64,000 nt of DNA from Microvirga antarctica (GTDB lineage: Bacteria; Pseudomonadota; Alphaproteobacteria; Rhizobiales; Beijerinckiaceae), in contig NZ_JAGEMM010000001.1 of the NCBI RefSeq assembly GCF_017921815.1, forward strand, positions 1,116,001 to 1,180,000. Direction: 5' to 3'. The notes beneath the pieces are model-generated. The model saw only the letters and a program-made list of their open reading frames with translations. It did no database searches and had not been told where the DNA came from. The position numbers were made by a program, and so were the translations under genes. Positions 53,604 through 63,666 of this stretch are shown piece by piece (position 1 is the stretch's first letter; each line of letters starts with the position of its first letter).

Positions 53604-54512
53604 ATGTTTCGCCTCGCTCATCTGACCGACCCGCATCTGGGTCCCCTGCCGCGTCCGCAATTGCGGCAATTGCTCAGCAAGCGCCTGACAGGGTGGTACA
53701 ACTGGCATCGCGGCCGGCGTGGCATGCATGACATGGAACTGCTCGCGCAGCTGGTCCTCGACATCCGCTCGGAAAATCCCGATCACATCGCCTGCACGGG
53801 CGATACCTGCAATATCGGCCTGCCCAGCGAATGGGCCGTGTCCCGCCTGTTCCTCGAAGAGCTGGGGCCGCCTGAGCATGTGAGCTTCGTGCCCGGCAAT
53901 CACGACGCCTATGTGCCAGGTGCGCTCGAGGGATTGCTGCGGGAAATCGGCCCATGGACCCGGGGAGACGACGGATCCGAGGGCGTTTTTCCCTATCTGC
54001 GCCGGTTCGGCGACATTGCGGTGATCGGGCTGTCGTCGGCAATTCCGACCCTCCCCTTCGTGGCGAGCGGCCGTGTCGGCGGGGTTCAGATGCGGGCGAC
54101 GGAGAATCTCCTCGGCGCCCTCGGGCAGGATCGGTCCTGCTTCCGCATCGTCCTCATTCATCATCCGCCCCATGTGGGAGGCGCGCAGCCCGGCCGGGAT
54201 CTGACCGATTCCAAGGCTTTCGAGGCGATGCTCCGGCGGGTCGGGGCGGAACTGATCCTGCATGGGCACAATCATGTGGGGTCCATCGCCCACCTGCCCG
54301 GCCCTCACGGACCAGTCCCGATCATCGGCGCACCGTCAGCCTCGGCGCGCGGCGGAACGCTGACCCACAAGGCCGGCTACCTGCTCTTCACCATCGACCA
54401 CGACAAGACCGGCTTCTTCCTCACGGCCGAGCGGCGCGGGTTGCTGCCGGAGGGCGGCATCGGCTCGTTGGGGATGCTATCCTTGGGAGAGATCCGGCGG
54501 CCGACCGGGTGA
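53604..54512 (+). CDS. Calcineurin-like metallophosphoesterase
   Basis: 302 residues with all metal-binding motifs: FRLAHLTDPHLGPLP (D-x-H), DHIACTGDTCNIGLP (GD), SFVPGNHDAYVPG (GNHD), IVLIHHPPHVGGAQ and LILHGHNHVGSIAHL (GHxH). It is a dinuclear metallophosphatase or phosphodiesterase; the substrate is unknown (lipid, nucleotide or protein). Several inserts near residue 30 (KRLTGWYNWHRGRRGMH) are typical of a Rhizobiales subgroup. It converges with the acyltransferase gene, overlapping 36 bases. Confidence 0.93.
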   Translation: MFRLAHLTDPHLGPLPRPQLRQLLSKRLTGWYNWHRGRRGMHDMELLAQLVLDIRSENPDHIACTGDTCNIGLPSEWAVSRLFLEELGPPEHVSFVPGNHDAYVPGALEGLLREIGPWTRGDDGSEGVFPYLRRFGDIAVIGLSSAIPTLPFVASGRVGGVQMRATENLLGALGQDRSCFRIVLIHHPPHVGGAQPGRDLTDSKAFEAMLRRVGAELILHGHNHVGSIAHLPGPHGPVPIIGAPSASARGGTLTHKAGYLLFTIDHDKTGFFLTAERRGLLPEGGIGSLGMLSLGEIRRPTG

Positions 54513-55589
54513 GGAGACAGGGCCGGCGGAACGCGTCCGCGTCAGACGCCGCCGTACCCAGGCTGTCACAGGGCGCTCGAGAAAGAAATGCACGACGCTG
54601 GCTGCCACCAGCGTCCCGGCAAGCGCCGCGACGACGAATCCCCACGGGCCGATCAAACCTGCAATCCCTGTTCGGACGGCCATTTCTGCGATGCCGCGAA
54701 TGACGAAGGGGTGGATCAGGTAGATCGCATAGGACATGTCCCCGAGCGCGGCGCAAAGCCGTGTCAGAAGGCCGGAATTCGCCGCGCGGTCTCCCGTCAG
54801 TGCGGCGGCAGCAACGAGCGCGGCCGCCGGCAGGCCCCATTGCAGCGGGCGGGCGAGCGTGAGTTCTCCCCCTGACCCGAGCGGCCCGAGAGCCAGCATC
54901 GCGAGCGCTGCCGCGACGAGGGCCAGTCTGATCGGACGCGTGAGGATAGCCCCGCGGTGGTGGAGGAAGCCCAGCCCAACCCCGAACGCGAATTCGAGAA
55001 TGATCGGATCGGTCCAGAACCCGAGCGGTTGCGGCAGGGGGGCGATGGAGCCCGCCACCACCAGGCCAAGGAGCATGGCGAGCAGGCACAGGAGTGCGGC
55101 CCGGAACCGCAGGCCCAGGACGCCCGCGAACAGAACGTAGAAGAACATCTCGTAATTGAGAGTCCAGCCGAGCGAATAGAGCGGCTGCACGAGCCCGTCG
55201 GGCCGGGTGGCCGGAATGAACAGGTAGGAGGCCGCCACCTTCCATGCCGATGGTACTGGCTGGTTCAGCACGGACGGCAGCACCCAGGCGATCAGCAGGT
55301 AGATCGTCGTGACCGCCCAATAAAGCGGGGCAATGCGCGCAAACCGCCTGGCGAGAAACACCGACCGGGCTCCGGGCTGCGCGAAGAGCGGCCGCGACGC
55401 ATAGACCATGATGAAGCCGGAAATGACGAAGAAGACATCGACACCGGCCATGAACGGAAACCGGGTCCAGGATTCGAACGCCTGTCTGGTTCTGCCCGCC
55501 AAGGCGCCAGCGTCATGTTGCGCATGGAGCAACGCCACCGAGAGGGCCGCAAGACCCCGCAGAAGCTGAATGTGGACAAGTTTTGCCAA
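54477..55589 (-). CDS. Acyltransferase family 3 (OafA/YrhL type)
   Basis: 370 residues with about ten membrane helices. The N-terminus MAKLVHIQLLRGLAALSVAL LHAQHDAG carries the conserved R and H of acyltransferase 3, then DVFFVISGFIMVYASRPLF and FLARRFARIAPLYWAVTTIY with the R-x10-R type motif. It likely O-acetylates a polysaccharide, LPS or glycolipid at the inner membrane. No polysaccharide gene cluster is adjacent. The C-terminus is short and Arg/Pro-rich and overlaps the opposite gene. Confidence 0.92.
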   Translation of the reverse strand: MAKLVHIQLLRGLAALSVALLHAQHDAGALAGRTRQAFESWTRFPFMAGVDVFFVISGFIMVYASRPLFAQPGARSVFLARRFARIAPLYWAVTTIYLLIAWVLPSVLNQPVPSAWKVAASYLFIPATRPDGLVQPLYSLGWTLNYEMFFYVLFAGVLGLRFRAALLCLLAMLLGLVVAGSIAPLPQPLGFWTDPIILEFAFGVGLGFLHHRGAILTRPIRLALVAAALAMLALGPLGSGGELTLARPLQWGLPAAALVAAAALTGDRAANSGLLTRLCAALGDMSYAIYLIHPFVIRGIAEMAVRTGIAGLIGPWGFVVAALAGTLVAASVVHFFLERPVTAWVRRRLTRTRSAGPVSSPGRPPDLSQG

Positions 55590-55669
55590 GGGCGTCTCGA
55601 TGAGCTTTCCCGCTCATAGACCATCGGCGCGCAAAGATCATCCGGCACGCAGCCGCCGAGTGGCCCGTC

Positions 55670-56596
55670 TCAGCCGCGGGCCATGAAAGCCTCGGTCGCC
55701 TCCCTGGTCGGCATCGGCGCGACCGCGCCCTTGCCCAGCGTCGAGAGGGCCGCCGCCGCATTGGCAAAGGCAGCGGCGCGAAACGGGTCGCGATCGCGGA
55801 GCCATTCGGCCAGGAACGCGCCGTCGAACGTGTCGCCGGCCCCGGTGGCGTCGATCGCCTCTACCTTCCGGGCCGGGATGACCTCGACGCGCCCGGGCGT
55901 GGCCACCATCGTGCCCGCCTTGCCCATGGTCAGCGCCACGACCTCAGGGCCAAACGCGAGATAGTGTTTGCAGATCTGCTCGGGCGTTTCGAGGCCTGTC
56001 AGCTGCTGGGCGTCGTCCAGACCCGGCAAGACCACGTCCGACATCGCAACGGCCGCATGAATGACCGCGCGGGCGCGATCGAGCGGCCACAGGCGAAGAC
56101 GCAGGTTGGTATCGTAGCTGATTGTCGTGCCGTTGGCGCGGGCGTGGCGGATGGCGGCAAAGACCGCATCGGCGCAATGCTCCGAAATCGCCTGGCTGAT
56201 CCCCGAGGCGTGCAGAACCCGCGCGTCGGCGATCTGCCCCAGAGGCAATTCCTTGACGGTCACAAGGCTCGCAGCCGACCCGACGCGGGCATAGGAGAAC
56301 ACATGGCCCTCCTCGCCGTAGCTGATGAAATAGGCCCCGGTCCGGCCCTCGGGTCGCACGATCACCGAGGACCGATCGATGCCCTCCTTGTCCCAGAGCC
56401 TGAGAAAATCCGCCCCGAAACCGTCGCTTCCCAGCGCGGTGAAGATAGCCGTCTTTGCGCCCTGCCGCGCCGCTGCCACCGCGGTGTTGGACACATCGCC
56501 CCCATGGCCCGGCAGATAGAGGCGTTCGCCGTCGCGGGTGACTTCGGCGAATTCCATCAGCGGCTCGCCGATGGTGAGGATGTCGATGGTTTTCAT
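55670..56596 (-). CDS. PfkB family sugar kinase (possible 2-dehydro-3-deoxygluconokinase)
   Basis: 308 residues, ribokinase/PfkB fold. Motif 1 is LYLPGHGGDVSNTAVAAARQ GAKTAIF; motif 2 IDATGAGDTFDGAFLAEWLR with the catalytic Asp. FGADFLRLWDKEGIDRSSVI and TGAYFISYGEEGHVFSYARV match KdgK-type kinases that phosphorylate KDG. The substrate is inferred, not certain. The ATG at 56596 overlaps the stop of the FAD oxidase gene by four bases, so the two act in one pathway by context, for example a sugar acid or hydroxy acid route. Confidence 0.88.
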   Translation of the reverse strand: MKTIDILTIGEPLMEFAEVTRDGERLYLPGHGGDVSNTAVAAARQGAKTAIFTALGSDGFGADFLRLWDKEGIDRSSVIVRPEGRTGAYFISYGEEGHVFSYARVGSAASLVTVKELPLGQIADARVLHASGISQAISEHCADAVFAAIRHARANGTTISYDTNLRLRLWPLDRARAVIHAAVAMSDVVLPGLDDAQQLTGLETPEQICKHYLAFGPEVVALTMGKAGTMVATPGRVEVIPARKVEAIDATGAGDTFDGAFLAEWLRDRDPFRAAAFANAAAALSTLGKGAVAPMPTREATEAFMARG

Positions 56597-58065
56597 GCGA
56601 GGACCGCCTGCGATGAGCCGGGAAGGGTCGCCGGGTCGTCCCTGCCGACCGACAGGACCTTGCCGGGATTGAGAAGATTCGACGGGTCGAGCGTGCGCTT
56701 GATGGCCCGCATCAGGTCGAGCGCCACCGGATCCTTGTAGTGCGAGAGTTCGTCGCGCTTGATCAGTCCGATGCCGTGCTCGGCCGCGATCGAGCCATTC
56801 ATGCCGGTGACGATATCGTGGACGATGCGGTTGAAGCGCTCCCACTCGGCCAGATAGGCAGCTTTGTCCATGCCCACAGGTTGCGACAGGTTGAAGTGGA
56901 TGTTGCCGTCCCCGAAATGGCCGAAGGCGCAGACGCGCAAACCCGGCATGACGGCCTCGCATGCGGCCGTCGCCACGTCGATGAACTCGGCCACCCGGGA
57001 AACCGGGACCGCGACGTCATGCTTGATCGAACCGCCTTCCAGGCTCTGAACCTCCGACAGGTTCTCGCGCATTCCCCACAGCGCGATGCTCTGGGCCTCG
57101 CTCTCGCCCAGAACCGCATCGGCGATGGTGCCATCCTCGAGCGCCTCGGACAGGACCTCCTCGAGACTGCCGCGCAGGTCGGCATTCGCCTGCGGCGAGG
57201 TGAGCTCGATCAGCGCATAGGACGGATGCGATTCGGCCAGGGGCCGCCTGTAGGCCGGGCGGTGCTTCAGCACGATGTCGAGTCCGAAAGCCGGGATATA
57301 CTCGAACGCCGTCAGGTGATCGGCGGAAGCGGTCCGAAGCCGGTTGAACAGGGTGAGGGCGTTGTCCGGCGAGTCACATCCGACGAAGGCCGTCACGCGG
57401 GTCCGCGGCGCCGGCACGAGTTTGAGAACCGCGGCCGTGATGATGCCCAGCGTCCCCTCGGACCCGATGAAGAGGTCGCGCAGGTCGTAGCCGGTATTGT
57501 CCTTGCGCAGACCCTTGAGGCCGTCCCAGATCCGGCCATCCGCCAGCACGACCTCCACACCGAGGGTGAGTTCGCGGGTGTTGCCGTAACGCAGGACGGC
57601 CGTTCCGCCCGCATTGGTGGCGAGGTTTCCCCCGATGGTGCACGAGCCTTCCGACGCCAGCGAGAGCGGGAAGAGATAGCCAGCCTCCGCAGCGGTAGAC
57701 TGGACCCGTTGCAGGATGCAGCCCGCCTCGACCGTGATCGTGCCATTGACCGGATCCAGCGCACGAACGCGATCGAGCCGGGACAGCGAGAGCACGATGC
57801 CTCCATAGGGAACGCCCCCGCCCACCAGCCCCGTATTGCCACCTTGCGGAACCACGGGAATTCCGGCCCGGGCGCATTGCGCCACCACGAAGGCAACCTC
57901 CTGCGTATCGCCCGGCCGGACGACGGCAATCGCGTTGCCGCGATAAAGGCCGCGCAACTCGACCAGCGCACCGGCCATGTCGCTCTCGGCTGTCGCCACA
58001 TGGTTTGGCCCCAGGCGTTCCCGAAGGGTGTCGATCAGTGCGGCTGCCAGGCTCGAGACGGTCAT
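56593..58065 (-). CDS. FAD-binding oxidase (GlcD/D-2-hydroxyacid dehydrogenase type)
   Basis: 490 residues. The FAD-binding domain has VPVVPQGGNTGLVGGGVPYG, TITVEAGCILQRVQSTAAEA and GGNLATNAGGTAVLRYGNTR. The C-terminal FAD-oxidase domain has CAFGHFGDGNIHFNLSQPVG and NGSIAAEHGIGLIKRDELSH. It resembles D-lactate, glycolate or D-2-hydroxyglutarate dehydrogenases. The electron acceptor is unknown. It is the first gene of a two-gene operon with a PfkB kinase and is divergent from the amino acid ABC operon across 239 bases. Confidence 0.92.
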   Translation of the reverse strand: MTVSSLAAALIDTLRERLGPNHVATAESDMAGALVELRGLYRGNAIAVVRPGDTQEVAFVVAQCARAGIPVVPQGGNTGLVGGGVPYGGIVLSLSRLDRVRALDPVNGTITVEAGCILQRVQSTAAEAGYLFPLSLASEGSCTIGGNLATNAGGTAVLRYGNTRELTLGVEVVLADGRIWDGLKGLRKDNTGYDLRDLFIGSEGTLGIITAAVLKLVPAPRTRVTAFVGCDSPDNALTLFNRLRTASADHLTAFEYIPAFGLDIVLKHRPAYRRPLAESHPSYALIELTSPQANADLRGSLEEVLSEALEDGTIADAVLGESEAQSIALWGMRENLSEVQSLEGGSIKHDVAVPVSRVAEFIDVATAACEAVMPGLRVCAFGHFGDGNIHFNLSQPVGMDKAAYLAEWERFNRIVHDIVTGMNGSIAAEHGIGLIKRDELSHYKDPVALDLMRAIKRTLDPSNLLNPGKVLSVGRDDPATLPGSSQAVLA

Positions 58066-58304
58066 TCGCTCTCCTTTCGGTAGGGCTTACTCATCGCGTC
58101 TTGCGCGACAGATCGCAAGATGGCCCGGCCTCTCCGTGCACTCCTGAACGTGCAGATTCCATCGCTTGAGGGCGCCCTCGCCGGGGCCCTTGCCGGTCAC
58201 TTGCCTTTTCAAAGACTTTGGCCGTTACTGAGTATCGGCGCGATCGGGTCGATCGCGGGACCATAAGCCCCACCTGAGGCGGGGCGATCAAAAAGGGAAC
58301 TCCG

Positions 58305-59150
58305 ATGAATCTCTTCAAGGCACTTACCCTCGCCCTGCTGGGCTCGACGCTCGCCATCGGCGGCGCTTCGGCCCAGGGCAAGACAGTGAAGATCGCAACC
58401 GAAGGCGCCTATGCGCCCTGGAACTTCACCGGCGCAGGCGGCAAGCTCGAAGGCTTCGAAATCGATCTCGCCAACGATCTCTGCGGGCGCATGAAGGTCC
58501 AGTGCGAGATCGTGGCACAAGACTGGGATGGGATCATCCCGGCCCTCAACGCCAAGAAGTACGATGCGATCATGGCCGGCATGAGCATCACTGACGACCG
58601 CAAGAAGGTCATCGACTTCGCCGGTCCCTACGCCAATTCGCCCAACGGTTTCCTGGTGGCCAAGAACTCGCCGCTCGCCAAGATGCCGGGCACGGGTGAA
58701 GCCTTCAATCTGGGCACCCAGACCGCAGCGGCCGAGAAGGCCATCGACGCCGTCAAGCCACTGCTCAAGGGCAAGACGATCGGGGTCCAGGGATCGACGA
58801 TCCACTCCAATTTCGCCGACAAATACCTGAAGGGAACGGCCGAGGTTCGCGAGTACAAGTCGACGGAGGCGCACGATCTCGATCTGTCGGCGGGCCGCAT
58901 CGATGCGGTGCTGGCAGACGCCACCGCTATCATCGGAACGCTCGAGAAGCCGGAATTCAAGGACTATGTACTGGTCGGGCCTTCGATCGTCGGCGGACTG
59001 CTCGGCTCCGGCGTCGGTGTCGGCATGCGCAAGGAAGACCAGGAGCTGAAAAAGTCGTTTGATACCGCGATTCAGGCGGCGATCAAGGACGGCACCGTCA
59101 AGAAGCTCTCGCTGAAATGGTTCCAGATCGACACCACGCCGCTGAGCTGA
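58305..59150 (+). CDS. Polar amino acid ABC transporter binding protein, copy 1
   Basis: 281 residues. The signal peptide is MNLFKALTLALLGSTLAIGG ASAQ. The family 3 solute-binding fold has KIATEGAYAPWNFTGAGGKL, EGFEIDLANDLCGRMKVQCE, DWDGIIPALNAKKYDAIMAG and GKTIGVQGSTIHSNFADKYL. It resembles lysine/arginine/ornithine or octopine/nopaline-type binding proteins and works in the periplasm. The cognate permeases and ATPase lie downstream after a second, paralogous binding protein. A terminator follows this gene, so it may be transcribed separately. Confidence 0.93.
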   Translation: MNLFKALTLALLGSTLAIGGASAQGKTVKIATEGAYAPWNFTGAGGKLEGFEIDLANDLCGRMKVQCEIVAQDWDGIIPALNAKKYDAIMAGMSITDDRKKVIDFAGPYANSPNGFLVAKNSPLAKMPGTGEAFNLGTQTAAAEKAIDAVKPLLKGKTIGVQGSTIHSNFADKYLKGTAEVREYKSTEAHDLDLSAGRIDAVLADATAIIGTLEKPEFKDYVLVGPSIVGGLLGSGVGVGMRKEDQELKKSFDTAIQAAIKDGTVKKLSLKWFQIDTTPLS

Positions 59151-59171
59151 GACCCGGCGCATACGACGAAA

Positions 59172-59201
59172 GAAGGGCGTGGTGCAGACCGCGCCCTTTT
59201 T
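59172..59201 (+). terminator. Terminator after the first binding-protein gene
   Basis: AAGGGCG and CGCCCTT pair around a 12-base loop and are followed by TTTT, 23 bases after the stop. Confidence 0.7.
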
Positions 59202-59383
59202 CATCAGTCTCGCCGCGTCCTGCGACCGAAATCATCAGGCCGCGGCTCTGATTCGGCCGGAAGGGGGCTTGCTTCGCTTCGGCATTTGCCTGTTAGCTTT
59301 GAGCCACCGGGAGACCGCCAAAGGCCCGGGGAGAGAGCCTCGCGCGATAAATGGTTCGGGAAAACTGACCACAGGGAACGACG

Positions 59384-60229
59384 ATGAAATTCTTCACAGC
59401 ACTCAGTGTCGGCCTTCTGGCCTCCGCCCTTGCCACAGGCGGCGCGGCAGCCCAGGAGAAGACGATCACGATCGCCACGGAGGGCGCCTACGCCCCGTGG
59501 AACTTCACCGGAGCCGGCGGCAAGCTGGAAGGCTTCGAGATCGACCTCGCGGCCGATCTGTGCGCGCGAATCAAGGTGAAATGCGAAGTGGTGGCGCAGG
59601 ATTGGGACGGCATCATTCCGGCCCTCAACGCCAAGAAATACGATGCCATCATGGCGGGCATGAACATCACCGACAAACGGTTGGAGGTGGTCGCTTTCAC
59701 CCGGCCCTACGCCTCCGGCATGCACGGGTTCGCCACCACCAAGGATTCGCCCCTGGCCAAGCTCGCGGGCCTCGGTGAGCGCGCCAATCTCGACAAGGAC
59801 CCGGCCGCCGCCCAAAAGATCATCGAGGAATGGAAGCCACTTTTGAAGGGCAAGACCATCGGCACGCAGGGCTCGACCGTCAATTCGCAGTTCCTCGAGA
59901 AATACCTCAAGGACACGGTCACGATCCGCGAATACAAGACCACCGAGCAGCATGACCTCGACCTCGCAGCCGGTCGGGTCGACGCCATCTATGCGGCGCA
60001 TTCCTCGCTCAAGGCCACCCTCGACCAGCCCGAGTTCAAGAACATGACGATCGCCGGCGCGGGCGTGTCCGGGGGCGTTCTGGGGCGTGGCGTCGCGGTG
60101 GCCGTCCGCAAGGACGACGCGGATCTCAAGGGCAAGTTCGACGGCGCGATCCAGGCTGCGATCGCCGACGGCACCATCGCCAAATTGACCCAGAAATGGT
60201 TCAAGGTCGACATGACCCCGCAGGGCTGA
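59384..60229 (+). CDS. Polar amino acid ABC transporter binding protein, copy 2
   Basis: 281 residues, exactly the length of copy 1. The signal peptide is MKFFTALSVGLLASALATGG AAAQ. It shares long stretches with copy 1, such as TEGAYAPWNFTGAGGKLEGF and DWDGIIPALNAKKYDAIMAG. Differences cluster in the second half, for example PLAKLAGLGERANLDKDPAA versus PLAKMPGTGEAFNLGTQTAA, so ligand preference may differ. It lies 60 bases before the permease, separated by a strong stabilising hairpin. A tandem gene duplication is the likely origin. Confidence 0.93.
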   Translation: MKFFTALSVGLLASALATGGAAAQEKTITIATEGAYAPWNFTGAGGKLEGFEIDLAADLCARIKVKCEVVAQDWDGIIPALNAKKYDAIMAGMNITDKRLEVVAFTRPYASGMHGFATTKDSPLAKLAGLGERANLDKDPAAAQKIIEEWKPLLKGKTIGTQGSTVNSQFLEKYLKDTVTIREYKTTEQHDLDLAAGRVDAIYAAHSSLKATLDQPEFKNMTIAGAGVSGGVLGRGVAVAVRKDDADLKGKFDGAIQAAIADGTIAKLTQKWFKVDMTPQG

Positions 60230-60255
60230 CCGTTTGACAATCTCGAGCGCGGACC

Positions 60256-60279
60256 GCGCCATCCCTCCGGGGATGGCGC
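60256..60279 (+). repeat. Strong intercistronic hairpin between binding protein and permease genes
   Basis: GCGCCATCCC, TCCG loop, GGGATGGCGC, a perfect ten-base stem without T-run. Such elements protect binding-protein mRNA and limit permease expression in many ABC operons. Confidence 0.8.
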
Positions 60280-60289
60280 GCAGCAAGGT

Positions 60290-61021
60290 GTGCGGAACGT
60301 GCAGCAACTGAGTTATTTCGAGCTCATCGGCTTCGGGCCGAAGGGCTGGGGCCTCGCCCTTCTCACAGCCACCGGCATGACGCTTGCTGTCGCGCTGTGT
60401 GGCTTCCTCGCCGGCTCCATCGTCGGCACCTTCGTGGCCTGGGCGAAGCTGTCCCGGAACCTCGCCGCGCGCACGCTCGCGGACGGCTACACGACGGTGC
60501 TCCGCGGCATCCCCGACCTCCTCGTGATCTACCTGTTCTACTTCGGCGGCAGCGCGGCTTTGGGCGCCATCGGCGGCCTGTTCGGCGCACAGGGGTTCAT
60601 CGGCGTGCCGGCCTTCGTCACCGGAGCGCTCGCCATCGGCATCGTGTCGGGAGCCTATCAGGCCGAGGTGTTTCGCGGCGCCTACCAGATTCTCAACCGG
60701 GGTGAATTGGAAGCCGCGCGCTCCGTCGGCATGCATCGCTGGCTGATGTTCCGCCGCATCATCGCCCCGCAGGTGCTGCGCTACGCAATTCCGGGTCTCG
60801 GCAACACCTGGCAGCTCGTGTTGAAGGAATCGGCGCTGATCTCGGTTACCGGCCTCGTGGAACTGCTGCGCCAATCGCATATCGCCGCCGGATCGACGAG
60901 ACGCCCCTTCGATTTCTACATCACGGCGGCGATCCTCTATCTCGTGATCACGTGGGTTTCGACCTACCTCTTCCAGCGGGCGGAAACCCATTCTCTGCGC
61001 GGTCTCCGGAGGACGTCCTGA
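60290..61021 (+). CDS. Polar amino acid ABC transporter permease (HisQ type)
   Basis: 243 residues with about five membrane helices. The EAA-type loop is GELEAARSVGMHRWLMFRRI IAPQVLRYAIPG, which contacts the ATPase. Other marks are LLTATGMTLAVALCGFLAGS and YTTVLRGIPDLLVIYLFYFG. GTG at 60290 is the assumed start; a second GTG three codons later is possible. It overlaps the next permease gene by one base (TGATG). Confidence 0.92.
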   Translation: MRNVQQLSYFELIGFGPKGWGLALLTATGMTLAVALCGFLAGSIVGTFVAWAKLSRNLAARTLADGYTTVLRGIPDLLVIYLFYFGGSAALGAIGGLFGAQGFIGVPAFVTGALAIGIVSGAYQAEVFRGAYQILNRGELEAARSVGMHRWLMFRRIIAPQVLRYAIPGLGNTWQLVLKESALISVTGLVELLRQSHIAAGSTRRPFDFYITAAILYLVITWVSTYLFQRAETHSLRGLRRTS

Positions 61022-61738
61022 TGGATTTCACCTTCATGTGGGAGACCTTCCGGCAGCTTCTCACCGGTGTCCCCCTCACCCTCAACCTTGCCTTCACGTC
61101 GGTCGCGTTCGGTGCCGTGCTGGCGATGATGCTGGCGTTGATGCGGATGTCGGGGATTGCCGTCATCGAGATGATCGCCAAGGCGTATGTGTTCGTCTTT
61201 CGCGGCACGCCGCTGCTGGTGCAGATCTTCCTCATCTATTACGGCCTCGGACAATTCCGTCCCACGCTCCAGGAACTGGGCCTGTGGACGTTCTTCCGGG
61301 AACCCTATTGGTGCGCGATCCTGGCGCTGACACTCAACACCGGCGCCTATGCCAGCGAGATCATTCGCGGCGGCCTGCAATCGGTTCCCTACCCGCAGGT
61401 CGAGGCCGCGAAAGCCGCCGGCATGTCCGGTTTCCTGCTCTTTCGCCGGATCGTGTTTCCGATCGCGGTTCGACAGGCGCTGCCGGCCTATGGCAGCGAG
61501 ATCATCCTGATGGTCAAGGCGACGTCACTCGCCTCGATCATCACCATGATGGAAGTCACCGGTCTTGCGGCCAAGATGATTTCGCAGACATTCCGCGCCG
61601 TGGAGATCTTTGTCGTGGCAGGGGTGATCTACCTCATTCTGAATTTTGCCATCACGCGCCTCATCATGGCGCTCGAGTGGTGGCTGTCCCCGCATCTGCG
61701 TCGCCCGCCTTCCATCGAACCACGGATCGAGGCAGCGC

Positions 61739-61746
<8 letters not shown>
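61021..61746 (+). CDS. Polar amino acid ABC transporter permease (HisM type)
   Basis: 241 residues with five membrane helices. The EAA loop is [32 protein letters not shown], and [20 protein letters not shown] is the conserved N-terminal permease stretch. It forms the heterodimer with the HisQ-type protein. The ATG overlaps the preceding stop by one base, and the stop overlaps the ATPase start by eight bases. Confidence 0.93.
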
Positions 61747-62533
<787 letters not shown>

Positions 62534-62536
62534 CGA

Positions 62537-62962
62537 TCACCGGCGCTCGATACGCTGGATCTCGTCGCCCATCGACTCGGGCTTGGCGGGCGTCACATCG
62601 CGATAACCCGGGCGCGGCTCCCCCGAGGGCCAGCCTTGCTGGGGTGGCCATCTCATCGGCCCCTGCGCGAGAGGACCACCACGGCGACCGAGCGTTCCCG
62701 CTGCCACGCTGAGAAGCGTCGGAACGGCCAGGATCAGCAGCGAGACAAGCCCCCAGACGAACACGACCGCCGCGAGCCCGACATTGCGGATGGCCGAGAG
62801 ACCCCAGGACAGCCATTCGACGGTCCCGGGATGGGATGTGACCACGTCGGCATTGCGCGCCAGAAGGTCGCCAAAGAGGCCGATGAGGCCATAGACACCC
62901 CACGCCACAAGCGTCCATATGGCGACGCCCAGTGAGGCGAAGATCCAAATCAGTCGTGTCAT
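62537..62962 (-). CDS. Hypothetical membrane protein
   Basis: 141 residues. Two membrane segments (LIWIFASLGVAIWTLVAWGV, IRNVGLAAVVFVWGLVSLLI with LAVPTLLSVAAG) and a Pro/Gly/Arg-rich C-terminal tail (RRGGPLAQGPMRWPPQQGWP). The tail is soluble and probably disordered. It ends three bases from the ABC ATPase stop and starts two bases after the DUF4112 gene, so it is cotranscribed with that gene. No named family is certain. Confidence 0.8.
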   Translation of the reverse strand: MTRLIWIFASLGVAIWTLVAWGVYGLIGLFGDLLARNADVVTSHPGTVEWLSWGLSAIRNVGLAAVVFVWGLVSLLILAVPTLLSVAAGTLGRRGGPLAQGPMRWPPQQGWPSGEPRPGYRDVTPAKPESMGDEIQRIERR

Positions 62963-62964
62963 TG

Positions 62965-63402
62965 TTATCGTCCGTCGACCCTGACGGCTGTGCCGTCGAT
63001 CTGGCTCGGGCCCCGCCGCGATATGCCCAGATGCTCGTGAATGATGCGCAGGTTGCGCTGGTTGGACTTGTAGAACACGTCGAACACGTCTCCAGCAAAC
63101 GGAATGGCCCCGATGGCCGTATCGACGCACACATTGCCCACCATCCGGGCGATCTTCCAACGCGGCAATCCGAGCCGACGGGCCTCCCAGATGATATAGC
63201 TCGCCAGCACAGCCGTCACGGCGTCGCCGATGCCCGGCACCAGTCCGATGACCGCGTCCAGCCCAACCCGGCGGTTCAGGCCCGGGATGAGGAAGGCATT
63301 GTCGAGGAGCTTTGCCACCAGCGCCACCCGTGCAAGCGAATCGGCGTGAGATCGGCTGTGACCGGTCATCGTGTCGAATGTTGCGCTGTGCGCGGCGTTC
63401 AT
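62965..63402 (-). CDS. DUF4112 domain membrane protein
   Basis: 145 residues. DUF4112 hallmarks are LARVALVAKLLDNAFLIPGL, GLDAVIGLVPGIGDAVTAVL and NVCVDTAIGAIPFAGDVFDV FYKSN. It has two membrane helices containing the PGIGD and PFAGDVFD motifs that define the family. The function is unknown. ATG at 63402 follows GGGAG by six bases. It pairs with the hypothetical membrane protein downstream on the same strand. Confidence 0.9.
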   Translation of the reverse strand: MNAAHSATFDTMTGHSRSHADSLARVALVAKLLDNAFLIPGLNRRVGLDAVIGLVPGIGDAVTAVLASYIIWEARRLGLPRWKIARMVGNVCVDTAIGAIPFAGDVFDVFYKSNQRNLRIIHEHLGISRRGPSQIDGTAVRVDGR

Positions 63403-63666
63403 GGCTCGTCTCCCGCTGCCGAAATGGCAGCCGCAGACGTGATGTGTGCATGATGAGCCGGCGTCGCAAGATTGCGAGGCATCAAGACCTCCCTGCCCCC
63501 CTACCTCCAAAGATCACGCCGACCTCCATCTTGCCGATTGCAGGACCGACTTACTATTTTAAATTGCATTTATCTCTTCGATTCACCTCTTGGTTTTATC
63601 ATTCCGGTTGGAGGCCCCGCTGCGCATTCGCGGAGAGCCTTTTTTCTCGAGGGCGCGAGAAAAGAC

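Noticed and set aside
56740-58083. A 447-residue plus-strand frame across the FAD oxidase gene
   Set aside because: The FAD oxidase on the minus strand has all family motifs. The plus frame has none.
60297-60301. Other GGAAC sequences in the window, for example at 3642, 8520, 58297 and 59374
   Set aside because: None has GTT at 16-18 bases, so they are not counted as EcfG promoters.
59204-60991. A 595-residue minus-strand frame across the second binding protein and permease
   Set aside because: It is antisense to genes with clear families and shows shadow-type composition.
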